A stretch of DNA of 33,921 bases from a bacterium (GTDB taxonomy: Bacteria > Hydrothermota > DG-26 > JAUXAN01), in the NCBI GenBank assembly GCA_030619885.1, contig JAUXAN010000027.1:1-33921 (forward strand), given 5' to 3'. Below, piece after piece: positions 16,744 through 24,869 of this stretch (positions within the stretch are counted from its first letter, which is position 1; every line of letters starts with the position of its first letter). The notes under the pieces were generated by a model. That model searched no databases. It was not told where the DNA came from and saw nothing but the letters and a program-made list of their open reading frames with translations. The position numbers and the translations under genes were made by a program.

Positions 16744-17202
16744 ATGCCAGTTATAAACTGTATCAAAAGCAATTTTACTAATGCGATAATAGCGCGTTGT
16801 TCTGAGATGGGCTGTAGATTGAGACTCAATGGTTTGAGTAACTATGTCATATTGAAAGGTGAAAGAATTTGTGAAGATCGTAGAATATGTGACTGTATTA
16901 TTTTTACTAGAGATAACTGTATGATTATTGGTATCGTAGAATTAAAAAGTAAAACTATACATTCAAATCAAATTATAGAAAAACTTACTAATGGGTCAAA
17001 AATTGCGTTAGATATTTTGGAAGAGTGTAGTGATAACGGCATGAATTTTGAATTTTATCACCTCGTTTTGTGCAAAAGGTGGCATTCATCTGAATACAGG
17101 GTAATAATTAGTAAAAAAATCATAGTCGGAGGAAAAAGATACGACATCATACCTAAAAGATGTGGAGTTTCTTTCTCTGCGGTAATATCTGGTTTAAAAT
17201 AG
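16744..17202 (+). CDS. Small PD-(D/E)XK-like protein, partner of the ATPase
   Basis: 152 residues from the ATG at 16744, which has GGAGAG 7 bases upstream; an ATG at 16729 adds 5 residues without a ribosome site. I see a putative nuclease core: D50 in ICDCIIFTRD, then IIGIVELKSK with E66 and K68, the spacing of a PD-(D/E)XK catalytic site on adjacent strands. No known family is recognised by name. It is cysteine-rich (seven scattered cysteines), without a clear zinc motif. It follows the ATPase by 17 bases and is surely co-transcribed. The pair would fit a sensor ATPase controlling a nuclease effector; a DNA target is likely from the fold but unproven. Confidence 0.55.
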   Translation: MPVINCIKSNFTNAIIARCSEMGCRLRLNGLSNYVILKGERICEDRRICDCIIFTRDNCMIIGIVELKSKTIHSNQIIEKLTNGSKIALDILEECSDNGMNFEFYHLVLCKRWHSSEYRVIISKKIIVGGKRYDIIPKRCGVSFSAVISGLK

Positions 17203-17223
17203 CCTAATAATTGGAGAGGAGTT

Positions 17224-17283
17224 ATGAGGTATAATATTTATGATGTGCACGCATATGCTAGTAAACAAGAAGAGATTACCTGA
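17224..17283 (+). pseudogene. Interrupted 19-codon start of a third gene
   Basis: ATG at 17224 with a strong GGAGAGGAG ribosome site encodes MRYNIYDVHAYASKQEEIT. It then meets TGA, which is the first three bases of the MITE-like element. This suggests a third gene of the ATPase module was cut by the insertion. Sequence beyond the element does not clearly resume a protein. Confidence 0.45.
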
Positions 17284-17490
17284 ATCCTGCATGAGAATTT
17301 TAATGTTCAAATGTTAAGATCCTTATCAATTCTGAATTTAAAAGCTAAAAAGGCTTAAAAAGAGAGTTACAATTTAGACATACCTACGGTATGCCTTAAT
17401 TGTAATGCCAAAACACCGCCAAAATATCAAAATATCATTTCAAAACAATATGTTAACCAACTTCGGTTAATAAAAGTCACGCAGGATTCA
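17281..17490. mobile_element. 210-bp MITE-like element with inverted ends and 8-bp target duplication
   Basis: Ends are TGAATCCTGC (17281-17290) and GCAGGATTCA (17481-17490), a perfect 10-bp inverted repeat. Outside them are AGATTACC (17273-17280) and GGATTACC (17491-17498), a target duplication with one mismatch. Inside are a long hairpin (17367-17405, 18-bp arms with two mismatches and a TAC loop) and a second stem TTAACC/GGTTAA (17453-17470). No transposase is encoded, so it would be moved in trans. Confidence 0.7.
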
Positions 17491-17498
17491 GGATTACC

Positions 17499-18088
17499 CT
17501 TTGCTCACGACTCTTCGGTCGCTGTCGCTCCCTCGTCCTCGCTTCGCTCGGAGCGTATAACACGGTGTATGCAGTTCGCTGTCGCTCACCCACAAGCAAA
17601 TCTATTTGGGACGGTGCTTGACTCTGTGACTTTAACAAGGGGATAGACTACTTTAATGAAAGGGATATGGGGACGGTTCATTCATTATTCATAAAGTTTT
17701 GTTTGAAAGTTAAAGCAAAAACATCTAATGTGACCTGATCGGGGGTCACCTATGATGAAGTTGCTACTCCACCTCCGGTGAATTAAGGTGCAGGGGACAG
17801 GCGTTCGTTTGTTCGTTTTAAAAATAGGAATTTTGGCAAAGGCAGTTTTTGAGAAAATTAACAAAATCAAAAGAAAAAAAGATTGTATGCCTTGGCAAGA
17901 GGCAATCTGCAAAATGGAAGCGAATAGGGTAATGAGCATCTGAATAGGGTAATGAACAGGGCAATGTCTGGGTTATTCCGTTGTTTAACTAATTACGCTA
18001 AACAAAGGCATTAGAAAAGCAATAGGCGTTTCAGAATGCAGGCTAACGAATCAAAATAGGTTCGAACGGTGTCTAATTTCCCCGATAA
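17499..18088. other. Gene-free segment with mobile-element debris
   Basis: Bases 17499-17600 are GC-richer and hairpin-prone, with CGCTGTCGCTC repeated twice. Bases 17665-17700 and 17790-17825 have the 'GGGGACR' phrases often left by transposon decay. GTGACC/GGTCAC forms a stem near 17728-17748, and GAATAGGGTAATGA is repeated at about 17921 and 17942. A plus-strand stretch around 18008-18085 reads like the end of a decayed protein (GIRKAIGVSECRL), with stops upstream. Nothing here supports an intact gene. Confidence 0.55.
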
Positions 18089-18874
18089 TTAGTCTATTCC
18101 ACTTGGTAATAAGAGGATGTAGGGGGTGTGGGTTACAGGATTTTCCTGTAACAATACCTTTGTCTTATAAACATCTTCGATTAAAGTAGGTGTGATTACC
18201 TCCTCGGGGGTACCAATCAGTCGTATTCTACCAGCATCGAGTAATATCAACCTTTCACAGTACATACTTGCAAGATTTAAATCGTGGGAAATTGCCAGTA
18301 TCGTCATACCCCTTTTATTCAACCTTTTTAACAGGTCGAATATTTCAATCTGATGGTTCAAATCGAGATGCGATGTTGGTTCATCAAGTAATAAAATTTT
18401 AGGTGACTGGGAGAGACTCCGCGCTATCACTACCCTCTGGCGTTCACCACCTGAGAGGTCATTTATAGGTCTGTCCCTAAAGGACAGGGTATCTGTAAAT
18501 TTCATAGATTCGTAGACTATATCATAATCTTTTTTAGTCTCGGATTTAAACCTTTTAAGATATGGATACCTTCCCATAAGGACTATCTCTTCTGTTTTGA
18601 AGTTGAATGCAAAGAAACTCTCCTGAGGGACGACTCCGACCGACCTGGCTATATCTATTCTTGTAAGGGAGTCTGCACTTTTTTCAAAGATCTCCACATT
18701 GCCAGACCATGGATGGAGGATACCAGTGATAACCCGGAGTAAGGTCGTCTTCCCGGAACCATTAGGACCGATCAATCCAACAAAGGAACCGCTTTCAACA
18801 GTGAAATTCACATCCTTCAGAACAGGTTTTGAAATATACCCGACAGATATGTTATTTACTCTTATCGCTAACAT
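18089..18874 (-). CDS. ABC transporter ATP-binding protein, FecE/BtuD type
   Basis: 261 residues. A complete ABC ATPase: Walker A GPNGSGKT (36-43), Q-loop VPQE (82-85), signature LSGGERQR (140-147), Walker B LLLDEP (161-166), then ISHDLNLA with the switch histidine. The DLNHQ stretch after the D-loop and the overall pattern match ATPases of metal-chelate importers (iron-siderophore, haem, vitamin B12). The partner permease and binding protein are not in this window, so it is an orphan here. With two B12-linked proteins in the window, cobalamin uptake is possible but cannot be separated from iron. It starts 15 bases after the GT2 stop codon and is probably co-transcribed with it. The segment downstream is repeat debris, and an insertion could have removed the permease genes. 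Confidence 0.85.
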   Translation of the reverse strand: MLAIRVNNISVGYISKPVLKDVNFTVESGSFVGLIGPNGSGKTTLLRVITGILHPWSGNVEIFEKSADSLTRIDIARSVGVVPQESFFAFNFKTEEIVLMGRYPYLKRFKSETKKDYDIVYESMKFTDTLSFRDRPINDLSGGERQRVVIARSLSQSPKILLLDEPTSHLDLNHQIEIFDLLKRLNKRGMTILAISHDLNLASMYCERLILLDAGRIRLIGTPEEVITPTLIEDVYKTKVLLQENPVTHTPYILLLPSGID

Positions 18875-18889
18875 TTTTCTGCTACAACT

Positions 18890-19750
18890 TCACCAATTCA
18901 AAACCGACTGAATTGCCTTATAAGTTATTCTGATACAGGCGGTGATAAAAAGCATAATCCCAAGCGAGAAGGTCCAGTAATTTCTATTGTGTATTCTAAA
19001 AAAATTGTATGCACCAAGATGGGAGAGAGCTATCATCTTGCACCTGATTTTGCTGGTGCTTCTTGCAAGATAGTGGATTACCTCAGCATCTGGGAAGAAC
19101 ATAACCTTCCATCCAGCGTGTTTCATCCGGTAACACCAGTCAACCTCATTGAAAAATAGTGGAAATCGCTCATCCAGCAATCCAACCCTTTCTAATACAT
19201 CCCGTCTCACCACAATGCAGGCACCCATAAGCTGGTCAACTTCTTTGGGACTCTGATGGTCAAAATAGCCCATTCTCCAGCGACCGAAGATCTTATGATT
19301 TGGGAACATTTTAGAAAATCCTGTAAATTCCCAGAGAAAAGTTTGAAACGTCGGAAACTCGCGGCAGGATGGCTGAACGGTACCATCGGGATTCAAAAGT
19401 TTTGGACCGAGCGCACCAACACCAGAATGAGAGTCCATAAATTTTATCATCTTTTGGAGTGCATTCTCTCTAACAACAGTATCAGGATTCAGGAGTAAGG
19501 CGTATCTTCCTTTAACGACTTTTAATCCCTGATCGGTCGCCTTTGCAAACCCTCGATTTTCTCTATTACTTATTATCTTCACCTTCAGAAATCTTTCTCT
19601 AATAATCTCCAAAGTTCCATCACTAGAACCATTATCTACCACGAGTACTTTGGCTTTCAATCCGTTAACATTTTTAAATATAGAATTGAGACAACTTTCT
19701 ATATACTCTCGACTGTTCCATGTGACTATGACAATTGATAAATCCAACAT
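18890..19750 (-). CDS. Glycosyltransferase family 2 (rhamnosyltransferase-like)
   Basis: 286 residues. A GT-A fold enzyme: SIVIVTWNSREYIESCLNSI at the N-terminus, VVDNGSSDGT for nucleotide-sugar binding, LLLNPDTVV as the metal-binding DxD-like segment, and FFNEVDWCYRMKHAGWK as the acceptor and base region. A hydrophobic tail (FSLGIMLFITACI) may anchor it to the membrane. It resembles dTDP-rhamnosyl transferases of O-antigen or exopolysaccharide synthesis; the sugar is not certain. Followed at 15 bases by the ABC ATPase gene. Confidence 0.85.
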   Translation of the reverse strand: MLDLSIVIVTWNSREYIESCLNSIFKNVNGLKAKVLVVDNGSSDGTLEIIRERFLKVKIISNRENRGFAKATDQGLKVVKGRYALLLNPDTVVRENALQKMIKFMDSHSGVGALGPKLLNPDGTVQPSCREFPTFQTFLWEFTGFSKMFPNHKIFGRWRMGYFDHQSPKEVDQLMGACIVVRRDVLERVGLLDERFPLFFNEVDWCYRMKHAGWKVMFFPDAEVIHYLARSTSKIRCKMIALSHLGAYNFFRIHNRNYWTFSLGIMLFITACIRITYKAIQSVLNW

Positions 19751-19790
19751 CCAACTTCACTCTTTAATTCAGACACTGATTAACATCTCA

Positions 19791-19901
19791 GGATCCGTAT
19801 GGACAGATATTCAAAAGAAACTAAAGAGAAAGTAAGAAAATGGAAATTGTGAGACTGAACAGATAAATTTCTTAATTTCCAATTTCTATTTTCTGGTGTT
19901 A
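19791..19901. repeat. Palindromic repeat and 69-bp dispersed repeat copy
   Basis: GGATCCGTATGGAC at 19791-19804 belongs to the ATACGGATCC palindromic family. Bases 19833-19901 are the reverse complement of 27530-27591, with 57 of 62 aligned bases identical and one 7-base indel (a duplicated GGAAATT). All five substitutions are transitions. Confidence 0.75.
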
Positions 19902-19913
19902 GTCTTTCAGTAT

Positions 19914-20438
19914 CTACTTTTCTTCAAAATCAAGATAGCCTATGTAGGATAGATTTCTGTATCTCTCATTGTAATCTATTCCATATCCGACAACGAACTT
20001 ATTTGGTATAGAGAATCCGAGATAATCTATATCTACCTCTACATCTCTCCTTTCTTTCTTATCAAGGAGTGCGCATACCCTTACACTGTTTACTTTTTTC
20101 AATTTAAATGTCTTTTGAATGAATTTTAGAGTTAGCCCTGTGTCAACTATATCCTCAATTATTATCACATCTCTCTTTTCTACTGAAGTAGTAAGGTCCT
20201 TTGTAATCTTTACTATACCCGATGTCTCGGTGCTTAAGCCGTATGATGCGACACCGAAGAACTCGCATTCACAGGAGATATCGAGTTTTCTCACAAGGTC
20301 TGCAAGAAAGATAAAAGCACCATTCAATATACCTATTAGAATTGGATTCTTGTCTTTGTAATCAGCAGAGATCTGTGCGGCTAACTCTGAAACCTTTGCC
20401 TCAATTTCTTCTTTAGATATGAGTGGAACGACCTTCAC
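19914..20438 (-). CDS. hpt: Hypoxanthine phosphoribosyltransferase
   Basis: 174 residues. A purine-salvage enzyme joining hypoxanthine or guanine to PRPP. The PRPP loop VIIIEDIVDTGLT (91-103), the ILNGAFIFLADL segment, and IPNKFVVGYGIDYNERYRNLSYIG near the C-terminus are typical. I place the start at a GTG at 20438 that overlaps the sppA stop codon (GTGA), giving the usual family length and a translationally coupled junction. The longer frame up to 20528 would only read sppA sequence out of frame. Confidence 0.92.
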   Translation of the reverse strand: MKVVPLISKEEIEAKVSELAAQISADYKDKNPILIGILNGAFIFLADLVRKLDISCECEFFGVASYGLSTETSGIVKITKDLTTSVEKRDVIIIEDIVDTGLTLKFIQKTFKLKKVNSVRVCALLDKKERRDVEVDIDYLGFSIPNKFVVGYGIDYNERYRNLSYIGYLDFEEK

Positions 20439-21319
20439 TTTGGTAGATGTTGAGGTAGAAATAGCTTGTACTCTAATTTCACCTCCTGTTGGTTCAGTCT
20501 TGAATAGTAAGCTTCTAACAGGTCCCATATCCTGAACCTTTTCTTCTTCAAAATTTTTGGTTCGCCCTCTATCCCTGCCATCCTGCCCGCAATAGTTATC
20601 GCATCACTCAGCGTTCCGAGTCTGTCAACCAGGCCCAATTCCTTTGCCTTTCTTCCGGTGAGAATCCTGCCATCAGCGATCTCCAAAACTTTTTTCCGTT
20701 CTAAATTTCTCTCTTTGCACACTATATCGACGAATTGGTTATAGACATCGTCCACAGACTCTTTTAAAAGCGCCTTCTCTTCGGGTGTCATCTCTCTGAA
20801 TGGAGATCCAATATCTTTATACTTGCTCGATTTTATCACTTCAAACTTTACTCCAATTTTTTTCAACAATCCCTCCATATTTGTGAATCCCATAATTACA
20901 CCTATCGAACCTGTTATCGTGCCGGGATTTGCAACCACTGTATCAGCAGCGGATGCTATATAATAGCCACCCGACGCACACACACTGCCCATAGATACAA
21001 CGATACTTTTTCCATCTTCTTTTGCTTTCTTGATTTCATCGTAGATCTCATTCGAAGCCACCACGCCTCCACCAGGACTGTCTATTCTCAATACCATCGC
21101 CTTTATATCGCCCCTCTTTCTGTACTCCCTGATCTCTGAAATTATCTTATCAGCGTTAAATCTATGGATCAAATCGTTGATTTCAATTAAAGCAATCTTT
21201 TCCCCGAGCAGTGGTTCGGCAGAGACCATCGATTTGAATATACTTACAAGAAAGATTGTGAAGGCAACGACAAAAAAACCTGCCGCTATGCCTACAATAA
21301 CCCAATATTTCTTTTTCAT
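20435..21319 (-). CDS. sppA: Signal peptide peptidase SppA, short bacterial form
   Basis: 294 residues. A membrane-anchored S49 serine protease that digests leftover signal peptides. One N-terminal membrane span (WVIVGIAAGFFVVAFTIFLVSI) is followed by VLRIDSPGGGVVASNEIYDEI. SVCASGGYYIASAAD contains the likely nucleophile serine, and IKSSKYKDIGSPFREMTPEE the likely catalytic lysine. The ATG at 21319 has AGGAGG 5 bases upstream; the GTG at 21322 is too close to that site. Preceded by a small membrane protein and followed by hpt with a 4-base overlap. Confidence 0.9.
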   Translation of the reverse strand: MKKKYWVIVGIAAGFFVVAFTIFLVSIFKSMVSAEPLLGEKIALIEINDLIHRFNADKIISEIREYRKRGDIKAMVLRIDSPGGGVVASNEIYDEIKKAKEDGKSIVVSMGSVCASGGYYIASAADTVVANPGTITGSIGVIMGFTNMEGLLKKIGVKFEVIKSSKYKDIGSPFREMTPEEKALLKESVDDVYNQFVDIVCKERNLERKKVLEIADGRILTGRKAKELGLVDRLGTLSDAITIAGRMAGIEGEPKILKKKRFRIWDLLEAYYSRLNQQEVKLEYKLFLPQHLPK

Positions 21320-21337
21320 CACTGCCTCCTTAAATCA

Positions 21338-21362
21338 GGGCAACCACAAGGGTTGTCCCTAC
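21338..21362. repeat. Hairpin repeat of the GGGCAACC family
   Basis: A single copy, inverted relative to the pair at 13276-13332, sharing about 20 of 21 core bases. It lies between the small membrane protein's stop codon and the sppA ribosome site, within an operon. Confidence 0.7.
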
Positions 21363-21363
21363 T

Positions 21364-21576
21364 TTATTTTATCATAATAGAAATCGGGACCAGCACACAG
21401 TATCCCAATACGAGTAGAATGGGGGCCAATGTAATCGAACCTTTCGCAAGCACATAAAATCCCACAACTATCACTATGATTCCAGAGAAAAAGATTATAT
21501 AATTCCATTTTGAAAAAGAGAGCTTCGATTCAACCGTTTTCTTAAATTTCCTTTTTTTCTTTTTCTTCTTTGACAT
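21364..21576 (-). CDS. Small two-span membrane protein
   Basis: 70 residues. A very basic N-terminus (MSKKKKKKRKFKK) is followed by two hydrophobic segments (about 27-44 and 50-68). The shape is that of the short DUF3098-like proteins, with no known activity. AGGAGG lies 4 bases before the ATG. It sits 13 bases after the LpoA-like lipoprotein in the asnS-hpt operon. Function unknown; the positive N-terminus predicts that end stays in the cytoplasm. Confidence 0.65.
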   Translation of the reverse strand: MSKKKKKKRKFKKTVESKLSFSKWNYIIFFSGIIVIVVGFYVLAKGSITLAPILLVLGYCVLVPISIMIK

Positions 21577-21589
21577 ATTACCTCCTTAA

Positions 21590-23329
21590 CTACCATATAT
21601 GAACAGGGACCACTTCCCCTTTTTTAATCCTATAGAGTCTCAAATTCGCTGGTTTGATATTTTTTGATAGATATACAACCCCTGATATACCCCTTCTCAT
21701 AGGCATCGAATCAAGAAATTCCTTTATTTCAAAAGGTGTACAAGCACCTTCCTTTACACTTTCCACTATGACCTTTCCAGCATCATAGCTTAAAACACTT
21801 GCTCGCATCGGTTCTATACCAAACTTTTCTTCATATGTCTTTACGAACTCTTCCTCTGCGTTGTTATTATTCTCTTCTCCAAAAAAACATGCAAACACCG
21901 CACCTTCAACATAATCCTCTGCTAAATTCGCAACCTTTTCTTCCATCCATCTGTTCCCACCTAAAAGAGCGGATTCTACTTCATAGTATCTAATTTGGGT
22001 TGAAATCAGGATTACATCGTCAGCGTAGCCTGGAATGTAGATGGCTTCAGGAGCGACCTCTTTCACAATCGCTAAAATCTCCCCAAAATCGGTAGTTCCG
22101 CATTCGTATGATTGCGTAGTTAAGACATTTCCACCCAATCTATTCACTTCATTGACAAAACTGTTGGCGAGGGATGAACCGTATGAGTCTTTCGGGTGAA
22201 TCACAGCGAAAGTTCTATATCCCTCTTCTTCGATGGCATACCTTGCTACCTCCCTCGCTTCATACCTCAACCCTGTATTCAATTGAAAAACATACTCCCC
22301 CAAATCCTGTATCCTGCTTTCTGTAGCAGTTGGTGAAATGAGAGGGATATTCGAATAGTCTGCTATCACGGCGGCAGGAATAACAGATGCTGTAAATATC
22401 GGTCCAACAATTACCAGCACATCTTCATTCTTGATAAGCAGTTTCATTCCCTTTACAGCCTCGATCGCATCCCCTTTGGAGTCGTAATAAATCAACTCAA
22501 GTTTCTCCTTGCTATCCTTATTATATTCGGAAAGCGCCAACTTCAACCCATTTTTCACTGCATTTCCATAAAAGTAGTATTCGCCACTCAATGGGGCTAT
22601 CAAACCTATACGGTTTGAAACCAACCCCCTGCCCTTTTTCGCTTTTCCATATAGATCCTCTGCTTTCAATGCATATGTAGAGTCAGGATATTTTTCAATT
22701 AAAGTTTCAAAGATTTCCTTCGCTTTTCTGTAGTTTTGACTCTCAAATTCGTATCTACCAATTCTGTAAAGTATGAGGGGGGCGAGACTCTTTATTTTAC
22801 ACTTTTTCTTTATCTTGTATAGTTCCTCAAGGGATAAATCTCCAACGAGTTTTGTCAGTTTTTTCTCTGCTTTATCTCGGAAGGACTCGTCATCACTCTT
22901 ATCCAATATCTCAATCAGGGCATAACTCGCTTCTACTCTGTTTGAAAATCTTAAGTGAGTCTCGTAGAGAATCAAATTCACATCATCGATAAACGGAGAT
23001 GATGGGAAATTCTTTTTCAACCTTTCCGATTCATCAATTGCAGAGGAATAGTTTTTCAATCGGTAATAACAGAGTGCCACCATAAACTGGGAATCATCTC
23101 CTTTTTCTGTAAAAGAAAGATTCCTCGCAACTTCTCTAAAATTTCTTAAACCATCTTCATATTTCCCTTTATTGAAAGCTACCTGTCCATTATTATAGAT
23201 TCTCTCCGCCTTACGGTCCAAATACTCGATTTCCTTCTTTTCCAACTTTGGTGGTCTTTTCAAGCCTTCACATGAGAGGAGGAAGAAGCCAGCGAGAAAA
23301 AGTAGGTATTTTTTATTTATGGATAACAT
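21590..23329 (-). CDS. TPR + type I periplasmic-binding lipoprotein, LpoA-like
   Basis: 579 residues. The lipobox LLSC gives lipidated C20. Residues 38-225 are TPR-like repeats ([62 protein letters not shown]). From about 240 comes a leucine-type periplasmic binding fold: [67 protein letters not shown]. This order, TPR then substrate-binding fold on a lipoprotein, is that of LpoA, the outer-membrane activator of penicillin-binding protein 1A, so regulation of peptidoglycan synthesis is a reasonable inference. A plain amino-acid binding protein is less likely because no transporter genes are adjacent. It overlaps the asnS end by 13 bases. Confidence 0.75.
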   Translation of the reverse strand: MLSINKKYLLFLAGFFLLSCEGLKRPPKLEKKEIEYLDRKAERIYNNGQVAFNKGKYEDGLRNFREVARNLSFTEKGDDSQFMVALCYYRLKNYSSAIDESERLKKNFPSSPFIDDVNLILYETHLRFSNRVEASYALIEILDKSDDESFRDKAEKKLTKLVGDLSLEELYKIKKKCKIKSLAPLILYRIGRYEFESQNYRKAKEIFETLIEKYPDSTYALKAEDLYGKAKKGRGLVSNRIGLIAPLSGEYYFYGNAVKNGLKLALSEYNKDSKEKLELIYYDSKGDAIEAVKGMKLLIKNEDVLVIVGPIFTASVIPAAVIADYSNIPLISPTATESRIQDLGEYVFQLNTGLRYEAREVARYAIEEEGYRTFAVIHPKDSYGSSLANSFVNEVNRLGGNVLTTQSYECGTTDFGEILAIVKEVAPEAIYIPGYADDVILISTQIRYYEVESALLGGNRWMEEKVANLAEDYVEGAVFACFFGEENNNNAEEEFVKTYEEKFGIEPMRASVLSYDAGKVIVESVKEGACTPFEIKEFLDSMPMRRGISGVVYLSKNIKPANLRLYRIKKGEVVPVHIW

Positions 23330-24609
23330 TTTTCTAAAAGTCTTGGAAAGGGTATCGCCTCTCTTATGTGTGGAAGTTTACATATCCAAGTTATGGTTCT
23401 TTCAAGTCCCAGTCCAAATCCAGAATGGGGGACTGAACCGTATTTCCTCAAATCGAGATACCACTCGTATGCATCCTGAGGTAAGTTGTGTTCTTCAATC
23501 CTTTTCTTAATAGTTTCGAGGTCGTCTTCCCTCTGGCTACCACCAATTATTTCCCCGTAACCTTCGGGTGCAAGCATATCTATAGCAAGGGCAAGCTGAG
23601 GGTTTTGTGGGTCTCTCTTCATATAGAATGGCTTGCATTTCGCAGGATAATGATGAACCAGGAGGGGTTTGTTAAATTTTTCTGAGAGCAGGGTCTCCTC
23701 TGGGGAACCGAAGTCATCCCCCCATTTGAAGGAAGAACCTTCTTTATTCAAAATGTCTACTGCCTCATCATAAGATATCCTCGGAAAGGGTGGAATGACA
23801 TTTTCTAATGGACCCGTATCCCTCTCCAGTATTTTTAACTCCTCTGCTCGGTTTACAAGCACCTGCTCTGTAATATAAGCAACAAATTTCTCAGCGAGTT
23901 CCATTATGTCATCGAGTTCAGCAAAAGCAATTTCAGGCTCAATCTGCCAGAATTCTGTTATATGTCTCCTTGTCTTCGATTTCTCTGCTCTAAATGTGGG
24001 TCCAAAACAGTATACCTTTCCGAATGCCATCGCAGCCGCTTCCATATACAACTGACCACTCTGTGAAAGGTAGGCTGTCTCGCCAAAATAATCTGTTTCG
24101 AACAGGGTGGTAGTACCTTCAACAGCGGATGGGGTGAGGATAGGCGCATCTACAAGAAGAAACCCGAGTGAATCAAAAAATTTTCTACACGCTGAAATTA
24201 TCACGTTCCTTATCCTCATTATTGCTAGCTGTTTTTTTGAACGGAGCCAGAGGTGGCGATGTGACATCAAAAATCCTGTTCCATGTTCTTTCTTCGTAAT
24301 AGGGTAGTTCTCGGCAATCTGTATAGGTTCCAACTCTGATACAAGAATCTCGTAGCCACCAGGCGCCCTCTTATCTTCTCTGATTTTACCTTTAACGACA
24401 GCAGAGGATTCTTGAGGAATTCTGTCAGCCAGTTCGAAAGTTTGCTCAGAAACATCCGCTTTTGAGATAACCCCTTGGGCAATTCCTGTTCCATCTCTGA
24501 GCATAAGGAATCTTATATTTCCGCTTGAACGTCGGTTATACACCCACCCCTTCAAAGTTACATTTTCACCTACATATTTGCCCATTTCAGCTATATATAC
24601 CTGCTCAAG
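23317..24609 (-). CDS. asnS: Asparaginyl-tRNA synthetase
   Basis: 430 residues. It charges tRNA-Asn in the cytoplasm. An N-terminal OB-fold ([26 protein letters not shown]) binds the anticodon. The class II core has motif 2 ([21 protein letters not shown]) and motif 3 ([13 protein letters not shown]). The TEFW segment and the overall pattern indicate AsnRS rather than AspRS. The ATG at 24609 is preferred, with AAGG a few bases upstream and the family's usual length; an ATG at 24648 adds 13 residues and lies just 10 bases from a possible -10 box. First gene of the minus-strand operon that runs to hpt. Confidence 0.93.
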   Translation of the reverse strand, partial: LEQVYIAEMGKYVGENVTLKGWVYNRRSSGNIRFLMLRDGTGIAQGVISKADVSEQTFELADRIPQESSAVVKGKIREDKRAPGGYEILVSELEPIQIAENYPITKKEHGTGFLMSHRHLWLRSKKQLAIMRIRNVIISACRKFFDSLGFLLVDAPILTPSAVEGTTTLFETDYFGETAYLSQSGQLYMEAAAMAFGKVYCFGPTFRAEKSKTRRHITEFWQIEPEIAFAELDDIMELAEKFVAYITEQVLVNRAEELKILERDTGPLENVIPPFPRISYDEAVDILNKEGSSFKWGDDFGSPEETLLSEKFNKPLLVHHYPAKCKPFYMKRDPQNPQLALAIDMLAPEGYGEIIGGSQREDDLETIKKRIEEHNLPQDAYEWYLDLRKYGSVPHSGFGLGLERTITWICKLPHIREAIPFPRLLEKCYP

Positions 24610-24657
24610 CATTAGAGCCTTTTTCTCATCGTCTACAAGAATTATCATTTAGAACTT

Positions 24658-24686
24658 ATCTTGCTAAAGATATGAAACTTTGTCAA
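24658..24686 (-). promoter_or_regulatory. Possible promoter of the asnS operon
   Basis: On the minus strand TTGACA (24686-24681), 17 bases, CAAGAT (24663-24658). The -35 box is perfect and the -10 weak. No other candidate lies between asnS and the divergent MFS gene on this strand. Confidence 0.35.
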
Positions 24687-24708
24687 TAGAAAAGAAAAGA
24701 AACCTTCT

Positions 24709-24722
24709 ATACGGATCCGTAT
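24709..24722. repeat. Perfect 14-bp palindrome, dispersed family member
   Basis: ATACGGATCCGTAT is its own reverse complement and is the cleanest copy of the family. It lies between the divergent asnS and MFS genes. Confidence 0.8.
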
Positions 24723-24869
24723 GGATCGTATGACAAGATTGCACAGATTTTAACCCATCTGTGAGTGGAACTGCTGTGAAAAAACCTTGACTTGTTTTTA
24801 AAAAGTTGTTAGAAAGAGAAAGGGAAATGATGTTAAAAATGATTAAATGGGTTCAATCTTGAATTTTGG

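Noticed and set aside
17685-17939. 84-codon minus-strand frame in the gene-free segment
   Set aside because: It crosses repeat debris, has no ribosome site and no recognisable family.
20439-20528. 30-codon extension of hpt
   Set aside because: It lies entirely inside sppA in another frame, whereas the GTG at 20438 overlaps the sppA stop and gives the normal length.
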